Assembly: GCF_036032445.1 (NCBI RefSeq) | Contig: NZ_CP107932.1 | Coordinates: forward strand, 4,590,501-4,654,500 | DNA: 64,000 nucleotides | Source of the DNA: Nocardia sp. NBC_00416 | GTDB taxonomy: Bacteria; Actinomycetota; Actinomycetes; Mycobacteriales; Mycobacteriaceae | Direction: 5' to 3' | Part shown: positions 42,597 through 51,567 of the stretch, in pieces | How positions within the stretch are numbered: the stretch's first letter is position 1 | How the letters are laid out: each line of letters starts with the position of its first letter | Program-made: the position numbers and the translations under genes | The notes under the pieces: generated by a model | Database searches by the model: none | The model's input: only the letters and a program-made list of their open reading frames with translations | What the model was told of the DNA's origin: nothing

Positions 42597-43862
42597 TCAA
42601 ACAGGCACCGGCTCGGGCAGGCGAGCCCCCTGACGTTGCAGTTCGTCGCGCACAGTCGCGGTAGTGGCCGCGCCGAGCCGGGCCTGCTGGGCGGCCGCGA
42701 CCCCGGCAGCCTGGCCGGTGGCGAACGCGGTGCCCATGACGCGCAGGGACGCGCCGGCCTGCCGGTCGCCGTCGAGGGTGCGCCCGGCGGCGAACAGATT
42801 GTCCGTGCCGATACTGCGCAGACAGTCGAGCGGGATCGGGTAGAAGCCCGGATCGCCGATGAATTTCCAGGTCGACGGGATACCCGGGCCCGGGTGGTAC
42901 TCCATCGGCCAGGCGCCGATCGCGACGGCGCTCTCGGCGGTACGCGGGCGCAGGATATCCACCTCGCGGAGGCGATGCCGGGTGATGATGTGGCGGGATT
43001 CGCGGGTACCGAGTTCGGGGCCGGTGGTGACGATATAGGCCTGTTCGGCGCCCGGGATCGTGCGGATGACCCCCAGGTATGCCTGAGCCTGCGCGCGGGC
43101 GCTGATCTCGGCGCGGCTGGTATCGGCGGCGGATCGGGCGTCGTAACCCTGATCCACCAGGTAGGCGATGACATCGCCGGAAACCGGCATCCGCGCGACC
43201 AGCCCCGTTTCGGCCAGCAGCCCGTCCACACCCGCCGCTTTGGCGCTGCGGACGGCCTCCCCGACGGTGCGCACGGTGACGTCGGCACCGGGTTCGATAC
43301 CGCCGAAGCGGACACCGAGGCTGCCGTTCTGCACCCATCCGTCGGTGCCGTAGCGGACTTCGGCGGCCGCGTGGTGCGCGAGATCGGCGTCGCCGGTGGC
43401 GTCGACGAACGCCGCGGCGGTGAACCGGTGCACTCCCTCGTGATCGGCCACCTCGACAGCGGTGATGCGGTCTCCCTCGGTGCGCGCGCCGATGAGCAGG
43501 CTGTGCAGGCGGATATCGACGCCCGCGTCGCGGCAGAGCCCGTCGAGGACGATTTTCACGCTCTCCGGATCGAAGACCACGGTGACGGCGTTGAACCGGC
43601 GCGGCTCGCTCACCGCGCCGCGGGCCTTCAGCTCGGATACGACCTCGTCGGCGATTCCGAAGACGACCTGTCGCTGGTCCTCGCGGGTGTACAGGCCGCA
43701 GTAGGTGACGACGTTGCGCAGGGTCGCCGCGCCGCCCAGGCACGGGCCGCGTTCGATCAGCAGAGTGCGGGCGCCTGTCCGGGCGGCGCCGACGGCCGCC
43801 GCGATACCGGCTGATCCGCCGCCCGCGACGATGACGTCGTAGTGGGTGCTGCTCGGGGTCAT
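42597..43862 (-). CDS. FAD-dependent oxidoreductase
   Basis: A 421-residue flavoprotein of the FAD_oxidored type. Dinucleotide motif VIVAGGGSAGIAAAVGAA with acidic strand end LIERG, the second FAD contact FVDATGDADLAHHA, and C-terminal NLFAAGRTLDGDRQAGASLRVMG. It could oxidise or reduce a small organic acid or aromatic compound. It is the second gene of an MFS-oxidoreductase pair, 7 bp after the transporter, so the transporter probably imports its substrate. No partner identifies the compound. Confidence 0.85.
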   Translation of the reverse strand: MTPSSTHYDVIVAGGGSAGIAAAVGAARTGARTLLIERGPCLGGAATLRNVVTYCGLYTREDQRQVVFGIADEVVSELKARGAVSEPRRFNAVTVVFDPESVKIVLDGLCRDAGVDIRLHSLLIGARTEGDRITAVEVADHEGVHRFTAAAFVDATGDADLAHHAAAEVRYGTDGWVQNGSLGVRFGGIEPGADVTVRTVGEAVRSAKAAGVDGLLAETGLVARMPVSGDVIAYLVDQGYDARSAADTSRAEISARAQAQAYLGVIRTIPGAEQAYIVTTGPELGTRESRHIITRHRLREVDILRPRTAESAVAIGAWPMEYHPGPGIPSTWKFIGDPGFYPIPLDCLRSIGTDNLFAAGRTLDGDRQAGASLRVMGTAFATGQAAGVAAAQQARLGAATTATVRDELQRQGARLPEPVPV

Positions 43863-43869
43863 GCGGGGA

Positions 43870-45144
43870 TCAGCCCTTTCCGTTGGTGGCGAGGATCAGC
43901 GAGGTGTCGTGGTGCCGCCCGGTGACGGCGTCGGAGCGGGATTCGCGGTCGTCGGCGTGCCTGATGAAGTACATGGGGACGATCGCCAGACAGGGGCCCG
44001 CGGCCAGGACGAGGAAGACGAGCTGGAACGATCCGGTCGCGGCGAACACCAGCCCGACGACCGCCGGCACGATGGTGCTGCCCAGCTGCCAGAAGGCGTT
44101 CACACCGCCGGTGGCCGTCCCGGCGAGTTCGGCACCGGACAAGGTGGGGATCATCGCCATCATCACCGGGCTGTAGATGTAGGCGGTGATGCCGAGGACC
44201 GGGGCGATCCAGAGGAACTGGGTCGCGGTGGTGGCGAAACTGAACGCGATCAGGCAGGTCGCGAAGGCCGCCAGGATCGCGATGGTCAGGCGCCGGCGGC
44301 TCAGTCCGAGTGCATCGCCGATCAGGCCGATCAGCGGTTTGGAGAACACCGCGACGGCGCCGAAGATGACGACGACGGTGCCGGCCCGCACCGGGTCGAT
44401 GCCGATGCCCTTGACCATCAGCAGATTCGACCAGGTGATGAATCCGTAGGTGCCCCACAGCGCGCCGAACCCGGCGAGCGCGAGCAGCAGGAGGCCGCGG
44501 TTGGCCAGCAGCGGTCGCGGATTCGGCCGACCGCCGCTGTCCGCGGAAGGTACGACGAGCGGTCCGGGGCGCAGCAGGATCAGGCAGAGGGCGCCGACCA
44601 CGATCGAAGTGAACCCGAACAGGTGGTAGGAGGCGCGCCAGCTGTGCGATTCGATCAGTCGCGGAACGACGGCGTTCGCGACGACCAGGCCGAGCGAGGT
44701 CGCGGTCATGAAGACGCCCATCGCGAAACCACGCCGTTGCGGGGTGAACCAGCTGGTGATGAGTTTGACGCCGCCGCCCACCTCGGCGCCCGCGCACAAT
44801 CCGATACACGCCTGGAAGAGCAGCCCCATCGCGTGGCTGTCGACCTCACCGAACGCGAGCATGAAACCGCCGGAGAGCAGGATGCTCACTCCGACCGTCA
44901 TCCGGGCGCCGATCCAGTCGGCGATGAAACCGCCGATCGCGTTGGAGACGACGTACCCGATGTAGTAGGTGGTGGCGAAGATACCGAGGCCGGCGACCGC
45001 CACCCCGAGGTCCGCACCGACCGAACCCGCCGCCGGACCCCAGGTGGCCCGGTCCACCGAGGTCATCGTGAAGGCGGCCCAGCACAGCAGCAGCACCACC
45101 CAGCGATATCGGGTGTCGGGTGTCGGGGTGGATGTCTCGGTCAC
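43870..45144 (-). CDS. MFS transporter
   Basis: A 424-residue MFS permease, probably of the anion/organic-acid type (ACS-like): first helix WVVLLLCWAAFTMTSVDRATWG, then GGFIADWIGARMT as the loop 2-3 motif, and GLIGDALGLSRRRL in the second half. GTG 45144 with AAAGGA upstream is the start; longer frames run backwards over the LysR gene. It is divergent from the LysR regulator, which most likely controls it together with the oxidoreductase. Confidence 0.87.
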   Translation of the reverse strand: MTETSTPTPDTRYRWVVLLLCWAAFTMTSVDRATWGPAAGSVGADLGVAVAGLGIFATTYYIGYVVSNAIGGFIADWIGARMTVGVSILLSGGFMLAFGEVDSHAMGLLFQACIGLCAGAEVGGGVKLITSWFTPQRRGFAMGVFMTATSLGLVVANAVVPRLIESHSWRASYHLFGFTSIVVGALCLILLRPGPLVVPSADSGGRPNPRPLLANRGLLLLALAGFGALWGTYGFITWSNLLMVKGIGIDPVRAGTVVVIFGAVAVFSKPLIGLIGDALGLSRRRLTIAILAAFATCLIAFSFATTATQFLWIAPVLGITAYIYSPVMMAMIPTLSGAELAGTATGGVNAFWQLGSTIVPAVVGLVFAATGSFQLVFLVLAAGPCLAIVPMYFIRHADDRESRSDAVTGRHHDTSLILATNGKG

Positions 45145-45197
45145 CGAAGGTCCTTTCGAGCGAAGCTGGGGCGCCGGCGCCCGCAGTGCGCGGTGAC

Positions 45198-45213
45198 TGT
45201 GGTGCCCACCACA
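45198..45213. promoter_or_regulatory. candidate LysR operator
   Basis: TGTGGTG-CC-CACCACA, perfect 7-bp arms, between the divergent MFS (45144) and LysR (45315) starts. LysR sites are typically interrupted dyads at such a place. Binding is inferred. Confidence 0.55.
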
Positions 45214-45314
45214 ATGCAACCGCGCGAGCGGTCCATGATCCAATGCCGCTTGGATGGCCCGGGTATGTTCTGAAGTTATGGCAGACCGGTGGGCATGAAG
45301 GATCGAGGGCTTTC

Positions 45315-46196
45315 GTGGAGCTGCGACAGCTGCGCTATTTCGTCGAGGTCTTCGATCGCGGCTCACTGTCCTCGGCGGCGAAGGCGCTGCTGGTCTCCCA
45401 ACCGGCCCTGACCCGCCAGATTCAGCAGCTCGAACGCGAATGCGGTGTTCCGCTCTTCGAGCGAGTACCGGCCGGCGTTGTACCCACCTCCGCCGGAACC
45501 GCCTTCTACCAGCACGTACTCGGCCTACTCCGCTATGCGGACACCGCCAAGGACGCCGCCCGCGACGCGGGCCCGGTGCGCGAGATCGTACAGGTCGGCC
45601 TGGCGCCCGGCCTGCCGCCCACCTGGCTCGAGCAGCTGATCGACACCGTACGCGCGGCCGTACCGCAGGCATACCTTTCGCTGAACGACGCGATAAGCAC
45701 CGTCCAGCTCCAGGACCTGCGCGCCGGCCGGTTGGATATAGCGTTTGTGCATGAATCTCCGGCGGCGGATCTGGTCCGCCATCGGGTGCTGGAGGAGCCG
45801 TTGGGACTAGTCGTGGATCCGAGGTCGGCGGCCGAATTCACCGGCACCACCTGCCCGCTGCGCAACCTCGACGGAATGGACATCCTCGCGCACGCCCGCG
45901 ATCAGGTCCCCATCGGACACGACCGGCTCGTTTCCGCGGCGCATGTCGCCGGTATCAGGCCGCGATGGCATTTCGCCAACTACACCGAGAACGCCCGAGC
46001 CTGTCTGCGCGCCACCGGCGCGGAAGGGGCCATCCTCAGCCGCACCACCGCGGGACGGCTGCTGCCCGGATGGGAATGGCGGCGCCTGGTCGATCCACCG
46101 ATCACCATGCAGACCTGGATCGCGCGGCAGGCCGTCGCCCGCGGCACCGTCACCGCGGTCACGGACGCCATCGTGGCCGCCTTCGGCATCGACTGA
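45315..46196 (+). CDS. LysR-family regulator
   Basis: A 293-residue LysR protein. The winged HTH is residues 1-65 (ELRQLRYFVEVFDRGSLSSA, then QPALTRQIQQLERECGVPLF), followed by a periplasmic-binding-like effector domain. GTG 45315 with GAGGG five bases upstream matches the family start; the frame is open further back only as a shadow of the divergent gene. It likely activates the adjacent MFS-oxidoreductase pair in response to their substrate. Confidence 0.88.
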   Translation: MELRQLRYFVEVFDRGSLSSAAKALLVSQPALTRQIQQLERECGVPLFERVPAGVVPTSAGTAFYQHVLGLLRYADTAKDAARDAGPVREIVQVGLAPGLPPTWLEQLIDTVRAAVPQAYLSLNDAISTVQLQDLRAGRLDIAFVHESPAADLVRHRVLEEPLGLVVDPRSAAEFTGTTCPLRNLDGMDILAHARDQVPIGHDRLVSAAHVAGIRPRWHFANYTENARACLRATGAEGAILSRTTAGRLLPGWEWRRLVDPPITMQTWIARQAVARGTVTAVTDAIVAAFGID

Positions 46197-46403
46197 TCCC
46201 TGGAATCACGTTCGATCCCGCGCACTGGTGGACGAGCGCGGCCGAGTGGTGAATCCCCCGGTAGCCAGTGCTCGCCGGTGGCGACAGTCGCCATGGGCCG
46301 GACTCGGCGGCGTCGGCGACCAGTTGCAGCATCTCCGCTGGAGCAGCTGATGGAAGTGGGGCACCAGGTCGCGGCCGGGTCTGCGCGGACCCGGGTTACC
46401 GCG

Positions 46404-47183
46404 TCAACTCTCCCGGACGTCGGATCGACCGGCGCCCAGAATGCGTCCGGGCTCATAGGCGGCGGCGCCGGGCGGCAGTTCTCCGAGGCGGCCGCTCAGA
46501 TAGACCCGCACGGTCCCGTCGCCGGTGGCCGGACCATCCAGACCGTCCATCCGCCGCACCGTCTGCGCGGCGACGGCCTGCGCACTGTCGAACAACCGGA
46601 CCCCATCGGGGAGCGCGGCGACGATCGTGTCCACGATCAGCGGGTAGTGGGTACAGCCCAGCACCACGCCCTCGACATCGGCCGGGGTACTGGCCGCGGC
46701 GTCCGCCACCGCCGCGCGAACCGCCGCCAGATCGCCGCGATCCACCGCCTCGGCCAAACCGTGGCAGGCGATACCGGTCACCTTCGCGTCCCCGCCGAAC
46801 CGCGCGATCAGATCCGCCTGGTAGGGGCTGGCCGTGGTCGCCGCGGTCGCCCAGACCGCGACCGACCGGCACACCGCCGCCGCCGGTTTGATCGCCGGCA
46901 CCGTGCCCACCACGGGTACCCCGGCGCCCAGTTCGGCGCGCACGTGCTCGAGCGCGGTCACGCTGGCGGTGTTGCAGGGCAGGACGACCACTTCGGCACC
47001 CAGATCACGGGCGGCACGGCCGGCCGAAACCACTCGGTCGACCATCCAGTCCTGCGGTTTGGGACCCCACGGCGCGCCCTCGGGATCCAACTGGAGCAGC
47101 AGATCCACATCGGGACGCAGCTTGCGCAGCCACGCCGCGGTCGGCAACAGCCCGAAACCCGAATCGATGAGCGCGACGATCAC
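46404..47183 (-). CDS. aspartate/glutamate racemase family protein (MurI-like)
   Basis: A 259-residue protein with the two-cysteine pattern of glutamate racemase: IDSGFGLLPTA (catalytic Ser region), VVLPCNTASVTAL with the first Cys, and VLGCTHYPLIVD with the second Cys. Several features differ from housekeeping MurI, for example the loss of the GGL after DSG, so it may be a paralogue with another substrate; the main murI is presumably elsewhere. GTG 47183, ten bases after the reductase gene, suggests co-transcription. Confidence 0.8.
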   Translation of the reverse strand: MIVALIDSGFGLLPTAAWLRKLRPDVDLLLQLDPEGAPWGPKPQDWMVDRVVSAGRAARDLGAEVVVLPCNTASVTALEHVRAELGAGVPVVGTVPAIKPAAAVCRSVAVWATAATTASPYQADLIARFGGDAKVTGIACHGLAEAVDRGDLAAVRAAVADAAASTPADVEGVVLGCTHYPLIVDTIVAALPDGVRLFDSAQAVAAQTVRRMDGLDGPATGDGTVRVYLSGRLGELPPGAAAYEPGRILGAGRSDVRES

Positions 47184-47193
47184 ACCCCACAGG

Positions 47194-48393
47194 TTATTGA
47201 GTCGCGCCGAGCAACTCCTCCACCGGGGCGGCCGCGGCGATCTTGGCGCGCATCTTCATCACCTGGCCGGTCATCCCGGCGCCCACCACCCCGGTCAGCT
47301 TGCCCTCACGGAAGTAATACGCGAGGAACTTGCGGCCGTCGTCGGCGAGGATCCGGATATCGTCGGTCGCGCGGGGGGTGCCGAGCGCCTGGAGTTTCAG
47401 GTCGTACTGGTCGCTCCAGAAATAGGGCACCTGCGGGATACTCGGCGCCTCGACTCCCAGCAGCGCGCAGGTCAGGAGCTTGGCCTGTTCGCCGGCATTG
47501 GTCCAGTGCTCGATCCGGCGATGTTCACCGGTCGGGGTCCGCCAGGCCGCCACATCGCCGACCGCCCAGACCCCGGGGGCACTGGTCCGCCCGGCCTCGT
47601 CGGCGAAAACGCCGCCGCCGGCCGCCGGTTCGGCCAATTCGATCCCCGACCCCACCAGCCAATCGGTCACCGGCCGGGAGCCGATCCCGGAGACCACCAG
47701 GTCCGCGTCCACCTCCGAACCGTCGGCGAGCAGCGCGCCCCGCACCCGGCCCGCCGGGTCGGCGAGCAGCGTGCCGACGCCGATTCCGCAGCGCAGATCG
47801 ACACCTTCGGCCCGGTGCAGCCGCGCCACCAACTCGCCCAGTTCCGCGCCGAGCACGCCGGCCAGTGGAGCGGTCTGCGGCTCCACCAGCACCACGGGCA
47901 CGTTCTTTGCCCGCAGACTCGCGGCCAGCTCACAGCCGATGAAACCGGCGCCGATCACCAGGGCCCGGGTGGCGCCGCGCAGTCCGTCCCGAATCGCGAC
48001 CGCGTCGTCGTGGCTGCGCAGTACGTGCACCCCGGTGAACTCCTCGGCGCCGGGCAGGAGGCGGGGCCGCAATCCGGTGGCGATGACGAGCTGCTCGTAG
48101 TCCACCGCGGAACCGTCGGCGAGCCGTACCTGTCCGGCGGAGGTATCCACCGCGACCGCGGCGTTGTTCAGCCGCAGATCGATCTTCTTCTCGCGGTAGA
48201 AGTCGTCCGGGCGCAGCGGGGTCGCGGTGGTTTCGCCGCGTACGAACTGTTTGGACAGCGGGGGGCGATCGTAGGGCGCGTGCACCTCGTCGCCCAGCAT
48301 CACCAGTTCGCCCTCGTACCCGGCACGGCGCAACTCCTCGGCGGTACGCAGCCCGGCCAGGCCGGCACCTGCGATCACGATCGGCGCGGTCAT
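47194..48393 (-). CDS. ferredoxin reductase-like FAD/NAD(P)-dependent oxidoreductase
   Basis: A 399-residue flavoprotein of the rubredoxin/ferredoxin reductase group: VIAGAGLAGLRTAEELRRAG (FAD Rossmann), APYDRPPLSKQFV, QLVIATGLRPR, ALVIGAGFIGCELAASLR (NAD Rossmann), and GVWAVGDVAAWR. M. tuberculosis has a similar reductase (Rv0688) close to its mycofactocin genes. It could supply electrons to a ferredoxin or P450. ATG 48393. An IdeR-like box is 55 bp upstream. Confidence 0.88.
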   Translation of the reverse strand: MTAPIVIAGAGLAGLRTAEELRRAGYEGELVMLGDEVHAPYDRPPLSKQFVRGETTATPLRPDDFYREKKIDLRLNNAAVAVDTSAGQVRLADGSAVDYEQLVIATGLRPRLLPGAEEFTGVHVLRSHDDAVAIRDGLRGATRALVIGAGFIGCELAASLRAKNVPVVLVEPQTAPLAGVLGAELGELVARLHRAEGVDLRCGIGVGTLLADPAGRVRGALLADGSEVDADLVVSGIGSRPVTDWLVGSGIELAEPAAGGGVFADEAGRTSAPGVWAVGDVAAWRTPTGEHRRIEHWTNAGEQAKLLTCALLGVEAPSIPQVPYFWSDQYDLKLQALGTPRATDDIRILADDGRKFLAYYFREGKLTGVVGAGMTGQVMKMRAKIAAAAPVEELLGATQ

Positions 48394-48447
48394 CCGAACT
48401 CCCTCCCCGCGGCAGCTGGCACCGCGCCTGGAACAGGTTATAGAAAT

Positions 48448-48466
48448 ATGGTGTAGCCCACCCTAA
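48448..48466 (-). promoter_or_regulatory. IdeR/DtxR-like iron box
   Basis: On the minus strand TTAGGGTGGGCTACACCAT; against the consensus TTAGGTTAGGCTAACCTAA I count 14 of 19 matches, including the TTAGG start and the central GGCTA. It lies 55 bp upstream of the ferredoxin-reductase ATG. Iron control of an Fe-S electron-transfer gene would make sense. It is also upstream of the divergent SPW gene. Confidence 0.5.
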
Positions 48467-48614
48467 CTTGCGCGGCCACGCGGCGGAAGCGCGTCCGTTG
48501 CGCATCGTTTCGCCGCGCAATCGTGTCCATCGCGATATCGACCCACCCGCCCCCGGGACGCTATACCGAGGTCAGGCCCTGTGTACGGACCTGTTTCCAG
48601 TCTCAGGAGGCACT

Positions 48615-48971
48615 ATGTTCACCGAAAGCCGGACCCAGGATTTCCTGGCCGTGGTACTCGGCGTCTTCACCGCCCTCTCACCCATCTGGGTGGCGACCAA
48701 CGACCGGGCAGTATGGACGATGATCGTGCTCGGGGCGCTCATCGCGCTCACCGGACTCACCCAGATGTACCGTCCCGCCATGGCGGCGGCCGACTACGCC
48801 ATGGCCCTGTTCGGCGCGCTGCTGTTCATCGCGCCCTGGGCTATGGACTACACCGCCTACAACGGCGCGTCGTGGACCTCATGGGTGGTCGGTCTCGTCA
48901 CCGTCGTACTCGCGGTGGCGGCACTGCCCGCGGTCGCCGGCCGGATGCATCGCGCCGCGCCGCACCACTGA
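48615..48971 (+). CDS. SPW-repeat membrane protein
   Basis: A 118-residue protein with four hydrophobic helices and two SPW-type repeats: LSPIWVATNDRAVWTMIVLGA, broken here, and IAPWAMDYTAYNGASWTSWVVG. The family is found in actinomycetes and others as small membrane proteins of unknown role. A perfect AGGAGG (48605-48610) precedes ATG 48615. A strong hairpin follows its stop. Confidence 0.85.
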   Translation: MFTESRTQDFLAVVLGVFTALSPIWVATNDRAVWTMIVLGALIALTGLTQMYRPAMAAADYAMALFGALLFIAPWAMDYTAYNGASWTSWVVGLVTVVLAVAALPAVAGRMHRAAPHH

Positions 48972-49285
48972 CGGAGCCGGACCCCGACCCGCCGGCGAAA
49001 GCCGGCGGGGGGACGCATTTGCGCCATCGACACCACCGGGAAAATTTCGAGGGGACCCGACAGGCCCCCCGGCAGCGGACGGCCCAGTGAGCCGATCTGT
49101 GCCGATTTCCGCACATCTCACCGTCCGGGCACGTCAACGGTCCGAATACGGATGGCCCGGACCCGGATACGCGCATCCGAAGGCTTCGGGGCAGGTGTAA
49201 TACTGGTCACCCCGGGCGGCTCGGGCAGCGGTGGAGAGCTTCGCACACTAGAACGAAAACCACCCCGGCGGGTAAGAATGGGCCC
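48972..49285. other. intergenic region between SPW and the 715-residue gene
   Basis: About 314 bp. It starts with the hairpin at 48988-49009. The right half has a promoter-like ACTAGAAC at about 49248 in front of ATG 49286. No gene is supported on either strand. Confidence 0.45.
48988..49009 (+). terminator. hairpin terminator after the SPW gene
   Basis: CCCGCCGGC, loop GAAA, GCCGGCGGG: nine perfect pairs closed by a GNRA-type tetraloop, starting 17 bases past the stop. There is no U-run, as is common in high-G+C actinomycetes. Confidence 0.65.
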
Positions 49286-51433
49286 ATGGATGCCGAAAAT
49301 GCCAGCCTCGGAGACGAACGTCGCGGCCGCCCGGAGGAGTACGGTCGCGCGCAAGTGAACTCCGAGTCGAGGGGCTTCGCCGGCTTCGGATCGAACGGAT
49401 TCGAAGCGGCGAATGGCTCGAACGGCGCCACGCACCGCTCCGATTCCATCCCGGATCACGGTTACACGTGGACCCCCGCACCGCCGTCCACCCCGACACA
49501 GAACCAGCACAGCACAGGCGGATCGGCGGCAATGGACCCGTTCGCCGCCTGGAACACCTCCGGTGTCATCGGTGACGCCGCCGTCCAGGTCATGACGTCG
49601 GACAGTCAGGACCCGGATTCCCGTTTCAGCACCTCGCCGTCGGACCCGTCCCCCTTCCCCGCACCTCCCGACGACCCCAACGGCCTCGATACGGCCGCCC
49701 TGTCCACCCGGCACGGCTCCCCGAGCGGAGCCCACGGACAGGCCGATTCCGCGGCGATGCCGCGTATCTCGCAACCGGGCGCGGCGCACTCCGCGGAACC
49801 GCTGCCCGCCACCGACCCGACGGTTCCGTCGGGCGGACACGGTCTACCGGCACCCGATTCACTGTCCGGCGTCGCGACGACCCAGCTGCCGGCGGCCGGC
49901 ACACCGGAAGCGGCGGCGTACGGCTACCCGCCCGCGCCCGAAACCGGGAGTTCACCGTCCTATCACGCGGCGGCGCCGGAGGCCGATTCGTTCAACGGGT
50001 CGTCCCCGGACACCGGTTCGCTGCCGAGCTGGCTCAGTTCGATCGGCGAGGAACCGGTACCGCAGCAGCTGGAAACCGGGGGCCGTCGCCGCAAACTCGA
50101 TCTGACCGAATCCGCCGAGCCCGCCGAAGCATTCAACCCGTTCGAGGATCAGCACACTCCCGGATACGAGCAGAGTTCCGCGTCCGAGACGACCGACTCC
50201 CATGAGCTGCCGCGAATTCCGAGCGGTCATGCGGCCGACTCCTTCGAAGCCGATCCCGCTCCACGCCCGGAGTTGCCGTCACGTGGGCTGCCCACCCGCA
50301 GTCCACGTGCGCGCGGTACTTCCGCGCCGGGCACCGAGGATGAACCGGCGGCTGCCCCGGGCACCGCCCGCCGCCTGCCCCGGTCCGCGGCCCGGCACGC
50401 CCCCGCCCCAGCCGACGAGCCGGATCCGGGGCCCGCGACCGCCCACGATCCGCTGACCCGGAGCGCTCCCGTGGAACCGGAACCGGCCTACCCGATCGAA
50501 ACCGCCGCCGGTCCGGATGGTTCGGAGGGAGATCACGAGCTCGCGGCTCCGCGCCGGTTGCCTCGGTCCGTCGCCCGCTACACCACCGACGACGAGACCT
50601 CCGGTTCCGGTGGTCGATCCCACGAAGCCGCGTCGTTGCGAATAGTCGGCCCGCTGGACGAGGCCGCACCGGCCGTGGACGCGGAGACCCTCGCGCCGCC
50701 GCGCCTGGCGCCACCGGCGGACAGCACTCCGATACTCGACCGGCTGCTCGATCCCGAACCCGCGCACGGTATCGATCCCGGCGACGAATCCGGTACCGCT
50801 CCGGTGGCCGAGATACTCACCCGGATCCTGGAATCCGAGCAGGAATCCGGTCCGTCCCGGCATGCCGGATCCGAAGAACCGGCCGATCCGGCCGAGCCGG
50901 AGGCGGCCGTCGAGTCTCCCGCGACGTACCGGCCGGCGGAGGTGGCGCCACTCGCACTGGTACCGGACGAGACCACCGAGATCGCGTCCGACGAGCACGA
51001 GGGCGATTCCCGTCCGCCGCTGGAAACGCGCCGCTCCCGGCGCGCACGGGAGGCCGCCGAGGCCGCGCAGACCCCACTGCCGGACCGGCCGGAACCGGAA
51101 CTGCCCGAGGCCGCCGCGACCACAGCGGCCCCGGCGGAACTGACCGGGGCCAGGCCCCCGGCTCCCGCGCCCGACACCGCGTCCCGGCACAGCCGCACCG
51201 AGGAAGGCGCCGATATAGACATCCACCTCATCATGCGTTTGCTGACCGCGAGTGACGATCTCGAGGTCCTGGCCGGCCAAGCCGAAGCGGGCGAGGTATC
51301 GGCCGCCGAGGTCGCGCGCGCGGCACGTGATGCCCGGGCCGCCGTACTCTCAGCGGTTTCCGCCTGGTACGGCGGACCGGCCCAGATGGTGAAGTTCGCG
51401 AACGCCCTGCTGCAGGCCGCCCGCGAGTCCTGA
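49286..51433 (+). CDS. large low-complexity protein with conserved C-terminal helix
   Basis: A 715-residue protein, rich in Pro, Ala, Glu, Ser and Gly for ~635 residues and probably disordered, with no signal peptide or membrane segment. Short basic words recur: RRLPRSAARHA and RRLPRSVARYT near residues 370-430. The last ~75 residues look ordered and helical: DIHLIMRLLTASDDLEVLAGQ, broken here, AEVARAARDARAAVLSAVSAWYGG, then MVKFANALLQAARES. I do not recognise the family; the layout suggests a scaffold or hub. Its 3' end is copied at 55485-55542. Confidence 0.72.
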   Translation: MDAENASLGDERRGRPEEYGRAQVNSESRGFAGFGSNGFEAANGSNGATHRSDSIPDHGYTWTPAPPSTPTQNQHSTGGSAAMDPFAAWNTSGVIGDAAVQVMTSDSQDPDSRFSTSPSDPSPFPAPPDDPNGLDTAALSTRHGSPSGAHGQADSAAMPRISQPGAAHSAEPLPATDPTVPSGGHGLPAPDSLSGVATTQLPAAGTPEAAAYGYPPAPETGSSPSYHAAAPEADSFNGSSPDTGSLPSWLSSIGEEPVPQQLETGGRRRKLDLTESAEPAEAFNPFEDQHTPGYEQSSASETTDSHELPRIPSGHAADSFEADPAPRPELPSRGLPTRSPRARGTSAPGTEDEPAAAPGTARRLPRSAARHAPAPADEPDPGPATAHDPLTRSAPVEPEPAYPIETAAGPDGSEGDHELAAPRRLPRSVARYTTDDETSGSGGRSHEAASLRIVGPLDEAAPAVDAETLAPPRLAPPADSTPILDRLLDPEPAHGIDPGDESGTAPVAEILTRILESEQESGPSRHAGSEEPADPAEPEAAVESPATYRPAEVAPLALVPDETTEIASDEHEGDSRPPLETRRSRRAREAAEAAQTPLPDRPEPELPEAAATTAAPAELTGARPPAPAPDTASRHSRTEEGADIDIHLIMRLLTASDDLEVLAGQAEAGEVSAAEVARAARDARAAVLSAVSAWYGGPAQMVKFANALLQAARES
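51372..51429 (+). repeat. 58-bp direct repeat, copy 1
   Basis: Encodes the last residues of the 715-residue protein (GGPAQMVKFANALLQAARES region). Copy 2 is at 55485-55542 in the same direction, differing at three positions. Confidence 0.9.
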
Positions 51434-51441
51434 TACCGAGC

Positions 51442-51479
51442 CGCGCGCCGGCGCGGAACCCCTGCGGGTCCGGCGCGCG
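51442..51479. terminator. bidirectional hairpin between convergent genes
   Basis: CGCGCGCCGG, 18 bases, CCGGCGCGCG; ten perfect pairs, nine bases past the stop of the 715-residue gene and ~90 bp past the stop of the convergent EF-G-like gene. No T-run. Confidence 0.6.
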
Positions 51480-51567
51480 ATGATGGCGCGGCCGTTCACC
51501 GCGGGGTCGGCTGGTCTCCCGTGAGCGGTAGCGCCGCCACAGACGACGACGGCGCTACCGCACTCGA

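Noticed and set aside
46404..47183. Naming this gene murI, the essential glutamate racemase.
   Set aside because: Both cysteines are present, but the motif around the first Ser differs and the context is not cell-wall synthesis, so a paralogue is as likely.
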